Positions 62,189-64,000 of a stretch of 64,000 nt of DNA are shown here, in pieces. Source of the stretch: Ornithinimicrobium avium. GTDB taxonomy: Bacteria; Actinomycetota; Actinomycetes; Actinomycetales; Dermatophilaceae. Each line of letters opens with the position of its first letter. Position 1 is the first letter of the stretch. The translations under genes and the position numbers were made by a program. Below the pieces are notes generated by a model. That model saw only the letters and a list, made by a program, of their open reading frames with translations. It was not told the origin of the DNA and searched no databases. The DNA lies in assembly GCF_003351765.1 (NCBI RefSeq), contig NZ_CP031229.1, forward strand, positions 3,720,001 through 3,784,000, read 5' to 3'.

Positions 62189-62590
62189 ATGACGATCACC
62201 AGCCACCCGCCAGTCCAGCAGCACAGACACGACCATCAGGAAGGAAGAGACGTGTCCTCCGCCACGCTCACGCACACCGAGGCACTCCGCACCGTCGGCA
62301 TGCACATGCTCACCCGGCCCGTCGACCGACCCGATGCCGGCCGGGGCACCCCGGGCGGCCTGCCGTGCCAGGAGAACGAGGCGGACCTGTGGTTCGCCGA
62401 GCTCCCCTCCGAGGTGGAGCAGGCCAAGCAGCTGTGCGAGCCCTGCCCCATCCGGGAGGCCTGCCTGCGCGATGCCCTGCGCCGGAACGAGCCCTGGGGG
62501 GTGTGGGGCGGCCAGCTCCTGCTCCGCGGAGTCGTCGTGGCCCGCAAGAGGCCGCGGGGCCGTCCCCGCAAGGACGAGGCCGCGGCCTGA
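62189..62590 (+). CDS. whiB7: WhiB7-type redox-sensing transcriptional activator of drug resistance
   Basis: The protein has 133 residues from ATG 62189 (GGAGGAG 7 nt upstream). Cys 60, 83, 86 and 92 hold the [4Fe-4S] cluster; EPWGVWGG (101-108) is the sigma-contact turn; ARKRPRGRPRK ends in the AT-hook RGRPRK (123-128) that separates WhiB7 from other Wbl proteins. WhiB7 binds SigA region 4 and activates intrinsic antibiotic-resistance genes. A second in-frame start, GTG 62252 with AAGGAAG upstream, would give a 112-residue form nearer the family length; the extra 21 residues are His/Gln-rich. Confidence 0.94.
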   Translation: MTITSHPPVQQHRHDHQEGRDVSSATLTHTEALRTVGMHMLTRPVDRPDAGRGTPGGLPCQENEADLWFAELPSEVEQAKQLCEPCPIREACLRDALRRNEPWGVWGGQLLLRGVVVARKRPRGRPRKDEAAA

Positions 62591-62620
62591 CCCGGACCGG
62601 GCCGGCCGCCAGCGCCGCAC

Positions 62621-62656
62621 GAAGGGGGTCGCCCCAGGACAGGGACGGCCCCCTTC
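62621..62656 (+). terminator. Terminator of whiB7
   Basis: An 11-bp stem GAAGGGGGTCG/CGGCCCCCTTC (one G-T) with a 14-nt loop ends in TTCCTCAT, 30 bp after the whiB7 stop. Confidence 0.75.
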
Positions 62657-62657
62657 C

Positions 62658-63377
62658 TCATGCGTGCCAGGGACAGGAGGCGTGCACGGTCCACCCGCGC
62701 ACGACCACGTGCGGTGCGCTGCGGCCGACCTCGTAGCCGAGACCCGGTGACACCGGCCGTCCGGACAGCACCGTCGAGACCAGCATCGTCGTCAGTCCCT
62801 CGACGGCCGTGGCCACCGCGTCCGGGACCTCGACGCGGGCGACCTGCTCGACCGGGTGGCCGAGGACCGACACGAGCGTCGGCCAGGCCCGGTCCCGGTC
62901 ACGCCGGTGCAGGTCCAGGCAGTGCAGGCAGGGCGCGTCCGTCCGTCCCGTCACCGGACCGACCACCACCCGCCAGGGTTGGACGACGACGGGGACGACC
63001 ACGCTCGAGGTACGGGCGAGGGCGAGGCCGACCTCCGCGGGCACCGCGTGGTGGTGGACCGCGACGTGGACCGGCGCGTCCGTCTCGTCCTCGACGCCAC
63101 CCAGGCGGGCGCGCAGGCGGACGGCCAGCGGGCCGGTGCCGACGACCGGGCACGCCGCGTCGTCCCCGCGCGCCCCACCGCGACCCGCGCCCGCCCCACC
63201 GAGGGCCGCGCCGAGACTGAGCCCGGCCAGGGCCGGGACCAGGACCCGACCCGTCTCCTCGTCCCCGCCCTCGGCCGACGGCAGCAGGACGACCGCGCCC
63301 GGGCCCACGCCCGCCTGCCAACCACCGTCGGGGCGGCGGACCAGCGGGACTCGGGCACGGGTGTCGTCGGCGCTCAC
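62658..63377 (-). CDS. E1-like/TOMM cyclodehydratase-related protein with CxxC site
   Basis: The protein has 239 residues from GTG 63377. The recognisable part is the C-terminal half: SSVVVPVVVQPWRVVVGPVTGRTDAPCLHCLDLHRRDRDRAWPTL, with CLHC, and a final CPWH. These resemble the zinc-binding Cys sets and PCLRCLDLHR-type motif of E1-like (ThiF-related) proteins in thiazole/oxazole-modified microcin gene sets. A similar protein (Rv3196) stands beside whiB7 in mycobacteria. No YcaO, precursor peptide or nucleotide-binding GxGxxG is seen here, so a peptide-modification role is doubtful. Confidence 0.65.
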   Translation of the reverse strand: MSADDTRARVPLVRRPDGGWQAGVGPGAVVLLPSAEGGDEETGRVLVPALAGLSLGAALGGAGAGRGGARGDDAACPVVGTGPLAVRLRARLGGVEDETDAPVHVAVHHHAVPAEVGLALARTSSVVVPVVVQPWRVVVGPVTGRTDAPCLHCLDLHRRDRDRAWPTLVSVLGHPVEQVARVEVPDAVATAVEGLTTMLVSTVLSGRPVSPGLGYEVGRSAPHVVVRGWTVHASCPWHA

Positions 63378-63454
63378 CAGACCAGACTGGCAGGACGAGG
63401 CAGCCTGCTCACGGGGTTGTCCACAGGCACCTCAACCGCGGTGCGCTGACCTCC

Positions 63455-64000
63455 TCACCTCGCGGCGCCGTCCCCGGGGCCGTCGCCTACGTCGGGGCCG
63501 TCACCCTGGTCAGGCGGTGCCTGTCCGTCCGCGGAGGACAGCAGCGCCTCGATGTCTTCGTCGGAGATGGTCAGACCGCTCTCGGAGCCGGACGCCCGCC
63601 GCTCGGCGAAGCCGAGGGGGTCGTCCAGGTCGGCTGCGGTGGGCGCGACGTCCGGGTGGCCCCAGGCCTCGTCGCGTGCGTCTTTCCCACCGGCCGAATC
63701 CAGGGAGCTCCACAGGTTGGCGGCGTCGCGTAGGCGTCGGGGGCGAAGCTCGAGACCCACGAGCGAGGCGAACGTCTTCTCGGCGGGCCCGCCGGTCGCC
63801 CGGCGACGCCGGACGGCCTCGGCCAGCGCGTCGGCGTTCGGCAGGTGCGGGCCTACCGCGAGCGCGGTCACGACGTCCACCCATCCCTCGACGAGCGCCA
63901 GGAGCGTCTCCAGGCGGGTCAGGGCCGCCTGCTGGGCGGTGCTCGGCTCCGGCGAGAACAGGCTGTCGCCCAGCGCGGCCTGCATCGCCTCGGGGTCCTG
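63455..64000 (-). CDS. Zinc-dependent metalloprotease-like protein (DUF2342), C-terminal part
   Basis: The last 181 codons of a gene enter from the right edge. LTRLETLLALVEGWVDVVTALAV, PNADALAEAVRRRRATGGPAEKTFASLVGLELRPRRLRDAANLW and the closing DPLGFAERRASG are typical of the C-terminal region of the DUF2342 zincin family (mycobacterial Rv3195 is in the same place). The HExxH-type metal site would lie upstream of the visible part, so activity cannot be judged. The tail is acidic and Gly-rich (PPDQGDGPDVGDGPGDG). Confidence 0.85.
   Translation of the reverse strand, partial: QDPEAMQAALGDSLFSPEPSTAQQAALTRLETLLALVEGWVDVVTALAVGPHLPNADALAEAVRRRRATGGPAEKTFASLVGLELRPRRLRDAANLWSSLDSAGGKDARDEAWGHPDVAPTAADLDDPLGFAERRASGSESGLTISDEDIEALLSSADGQAPPDQGDGPDVGDGPGDGAAR

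Overview
The window is about 72% GC, gene-dense and actinobacterial. It carries mycothiol deacetylase MshB, a WhiB7 regulator, AdnAB, DUF3117 and DUF3107 proteins, a monomeric NADP isocitrate dehydrogenase, TatB next to HtrA, and many GTG starts. From memory of the Mycobacterium tuberculosis map, two blocks keep the order seen there: roughly Rv1165-Rv1234 (typA, mshB, ferredoxin, LOG protein, tagI, DUF3117, O-methyltransferase, sigE, htrA, tatB, mrp, DUF1003, MgtE/CBS protein, Rv1234-like protein) and Rv3195-Rv3211 reversed (rhlE, DUF3107, TetR, adnA, adnB, nudC, uvrD2, whiB7, metalloprotease). A Micrococcales organism (Intrasporangiaceae-like) is my best guess. No rRNA, tRNA or CRISPR was seen.

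Region by region. 1-5.1 kb: the 3' end of ychF, then a beta-helix-like gene broken by an IS5-family element, which itself carries an intact IS21-family element. 5.1-14.6 kb: methyltransferase, RpiB-like isomerase, a cytochrome b561/molybdopterin fusion with a small partner, an MFS exporter, isocitrate dehydrogenase, a Usp protein and a cation/proton antiporter. 14.6-21.4 kb: a glutamine amidotransferase and a complete dipeptide/oligopeptide ABC operon (A-B-C-D-F). 21.6-29 kb: MutT, TypA, MshB, flavin reductase, VanW protein, 7Fe ferredoxin and citrate synthase. 29-35 kb: lytic-transglycosylase-like protein, LOG protein, TagI, mannosyltransferase-like protein, enoyl-CoA hydratase, PaaX regulator and DUF3117. 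35-42.2 kb: the sigE-htrA-tatB-mrp-mgtE envelope-stress neighbourhood, without the usual rseA anti-sigma gene. 42.2-49.1 kb: PepP, ThrE, an LpqN-like lipoprotein, a PHP phosphoesterase, RhlE and a GlsB protein. 49.2-64 kb: DUF3107/TetR, AdnA-AdnB, a phosphotransferase lacking its catalytic Asp, NudC, UvrD2, WhiB7 behind a uORF leader, an E1-like protein and a truncated metalloprotease.

The most interesting material is regulatory. whiB7 has an AT-rich box beside its -35, a 68-codon upstream ORF with a strong ribosome site, and two mutually exclusive RNA pairings before its own start, which is the architecture of an antibiotic-sensing attenuator. Across the window at least fifteen genes have a TANNNT-like -10 element exactly 6 or 7 nt before the start codon, so they are probably translated from leaderless mRNAs; TAG-type boxes sit 7 nt away and TAC-type boxes 6 nt away. 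The nested insertion sequences can be resolved to the base, including a transposase stop codon completed by the target duplication.
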